A stretch of 64,000 nt of DNA from contig NZ_CP176395.1 in assembly GCF_046244365.1 (NCBI RefSeq), positions 7,750,001 to 7,814,000 on the forward strand, in the 5' to 3' direction. The stretch's first letter is position 1. Every line of letters starts with the position of its first letter. This stretch comes from Paenibacillus_V sp046244365. Its GTDB lineage: Bacteria > Bacillota > Bacilli > Paenibacillales > NBRC-103111. The notes beneath the pieces are model-generated. The model worked only from the letters and a program-made list of their open reading frames with translations. It made no database searches and was not told the origin of the DNA. The translations under genes were made by a program, and so were the position numbers. Shown one piece after another: positions 62,699 to 64,000 of the stretch.

Positions 62699-63682
62699 CT
62701 AACCGTTAGACGCGTTCCGCAGAGCGGGAACGGGCTGCTGCGCGACGATCTGACGCACGATCTGCTCGCCGTTCTTGCCGGTCATGCGGGCGTCGCCCGT
62801 CAGCACGAGCCGGTGGGAAAGCGCAGCCACGGCCATCGCTTTAATATCGTCGGGCACGACGAAGCTTCGGCCGCCGACGACCGCCTTCGCTTGCGCCGCC
62901 AGCATAAGCGCGAGCGAAGCGCGCGGGCTGGCTCCCAGCTCGACTTCCTTATGCCCGCGCGTCGCGGTCGTCAGCTGCACGATATAGTGGCGCAGCGATT
63001 CGTCCACATGCGTATGCCGCACCTGCCGCTGCAAATCGAGCAGCTCGTCCGCGAGAACGACCGGACGAAGCTGCTCGATCGGGTGCCGCTCCTGCAGCCT
63101 GCCGAGCATGGCCGCCTCCTGCACCGGCTCCGGATAGCCGATCCGAATGCGGAGCAGGAAGCGGTCCAGCTGCGCTTCCGGCAGCCCGAACGTCCCCTCG
63201 TAATCGAGCGGATTTTGCGTCGCCAGCAGCATGAACGGCTCCGGCAGCCGGTACGTCGTCCCGTCTACCGTCACATGCTTTTCCTCCATCGCCTCAAGCA
63301 GCGCCGCCTGCGTCTTGGGCGACGTCCGGTTCAGCTCGTCGGCCAGCACGACGTTGGCGAACAATGGGCCCTGGCGGAATTCGAATTCCCCGCTGCGCCG
63401 GTTGTAGACGGCTACTCCCGTCACATCGGACGGCAGCAGGTCCGGAGTAAATTGGATGCGCTTGAAGCCGCAGTCGACCGTTCGCGCCAAAGCACGTACA
63501 AGCATCGTTTTGCCGACGCCGGGCACATCCTCCAGCAGCAAATGGCCGCCGCAGAGCAAGGCGATCACCGCCTGCTCGATCGCCTCTCTTTTGCCGATCA
63601 TCACTCGTTCCACATTCGCTATGACGCGTTCGATCACGTCCTGCGGCTGCTCAAAACGTATATTGCTCGATCCCGGTGGCAT
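62699..63682 (-). CDS. MoxR-family AAA+ ATPase (YeaC-like)
   Basis: AAA+ chaperone (327 aa). Walker A GVGKT at residues 55-59 within LLLEDVPGVGKTM, Walker B VVLADELNR near 112-120, sensor-1 region MLLATQNPLDYEGTFGLPEAQLDRF, and the C-terminal lid with SPRASLALMLAAQA. ATG 63682 has AGGAGG upstream. First gene of the moxR-DUF58-transglutaminase operon, matching B. subtilis yeaC-yeaD-yebA, which lies directly before guaA in that genome. Here the germination operon intervenes. Confidence 0.95.
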   Translation of the reverse strand: MPPGSSNIRFEQPQDVIERVIANVERVMIGKREAIEQAVIALLCGGHLLLEDVPGVGKTMLVRALARTVDCGFKRIQFTPDLLPSDVTGVAVYNRRSGEFEFRQGPLFANVVLADELNRTSPKTQAALLEAMEEKHVTVDGTTYRLPEPFMLLATQNPLDYEGTFGLPEAQLDRFLLRIRIGYPEPVQEAAMLGRLQERHPIEQLRPVVLADELLDLQRQVRHTHVDESLRHYIVQLTTATRGHKEVELGASPRASLALMLAAQAKAVVGGRSFVVPDDIKAMAVAALSHRLVLTGDARMTGKNGEQIVRQIVAQQPVPALRNASNG

Positions 63683-63852
63683 GTCGGGTAACCTCCTAGC
63701 ACGCTATGCTAGCGTGTCTCAACTCTATTACTAGGAAGCTTTCCCATCTCTCTATGATTTTACACACGCGGTTGCGAGAATCGTATATAGGGTCGACTAT
63801 GCGCGCGGCAAGCCTGCTTAACAAAACTCAGCCTTTAAGCATCGAACAAGCT

Positions 63853-64000
63853 TTAACCGGCGGCTCCGTTCAGCCGCGCCCCTGCGAAAGCTTGCTCCGG
63901 ATCGCCGGGCAGCGTAAGCCCTAGTCCGTCCCGTCCGGCCCAAACCGCAACCGTTCGCGACTCCCGCCCAAGCTCGTAGCCGGCGATCCGCCCGCCGAGC
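63853..64000 (-). CDS. C-terminal end of an unidentified protein (cut by window edge)
   Basis: The last 49 codons of a reverse-strand frame run open from the window edge to TAA at 63853-63855, ending ARLNGAAG. Codon use is GC-rich at third positions like the neighbouring genes, and the peptide (LGGRIAGYELGRES, VAVWAGRDGLGLTLPG) looks like the end of a beta-rich protein. No family is recognised from this fragment. The gap of 170 nt to the MoxR gene shows no clear terminator. Confidence 0.5.
   Translation of the reverse strand, partial: LGGRIAGYELGRESRTVAVWAGRDGLGLTLPGDPEQAFAGARLNGAAG

Overview
The window looks like chromosomal DNA of a GC-rich, endospore-forming member of the Paenibacillaceae (Paenibacillus- or Cohnella-like). 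The signs are a Bacillus-type purine operon with PurBoxes and guanine riboswitches, a GerA-family spore germination operon, YesM-type sensing, sugar ABC transporters without their own ATPase gene, and YerB- and TseB-like envelope proteins. The genus is an inference. I see no rRNA, tRNA, CRISPR array, insertion sequence or phage gene.

Layout. 1-10.1 kb: the end of a YesM-type histidine kinase, two sugar-binding proteins, a reverse-strand PAS/GGDEF/EAL protein, and a binding protein with two permeases. 10.1-15.9 kb: a reverse-strand pair encoding a secreted polysaccharide lyase 8 and an M60 (enhancin-type) metallopeptidase, behind a promoter overlapped by a near-consensus cre site. 15.9-17.4 kb: no gene; a 13-bp tandem array. 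17.4-30.2 kb: housekeeping and accessory genes (LCP protein, YerB lipoprotein, TseB-like protein, TIM-barrel isomerase, M20 amidohydrolase, GNAT, ceramidase-like protein, alanine racemase, Bax-inhibitor-1 protein, SolA-like oxidase, acyl-CoA-dehydrogenase-like protein). 30.2-31.6 kb: no gene; several repeat families.

31.6-52.9 kb is a reverse-strand purine block, in transcription order guaA, pbuG, purE-K-B-C-S-Q-L-F, a RidA-like gene, purM-N, purH, a PurO-like gene, purD. guaA has its own sigma-A-type promoter. pbuG and purE each have a promoter, a pair of opposed PurBoxes, a guanine-class riboswitch and a terminator in the leader. The gene called purH encodes only the AICAR transformylase half of the usual bifunctional enzyme. 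The cyclohydrolase half is missing, and a separate PurO-type IMP cyclohydrolase (a family best known from archaea) lies directly downstream. This split last step of IMP synthesis is the most notable protein-level observation.

53.6-58.9 kb is a forward germination-receptor operon (A, C, a small D-like membrane protein, then two tandem B permeases). 58.9-63.7 kb is a reverse MoxR / DUF58 / transglutaminase operon equivalent to B. subtilis yeaC-yeaD-yebA, which in B. subtilis directly precedes guaA-pbuG-pur. The germination operon therefore sits inside an otherwise conserved gene order.

The intergenic DNA is unusually repetitive: five unrelated tandem arrays (units of 9, 13, about 17, 26 and 44-45 bp) and at least three families of short dispersed inverted repeats, one of which recurs in five separate intergenic regions with the same 23-25-nt architecture but a different core sequence in each.
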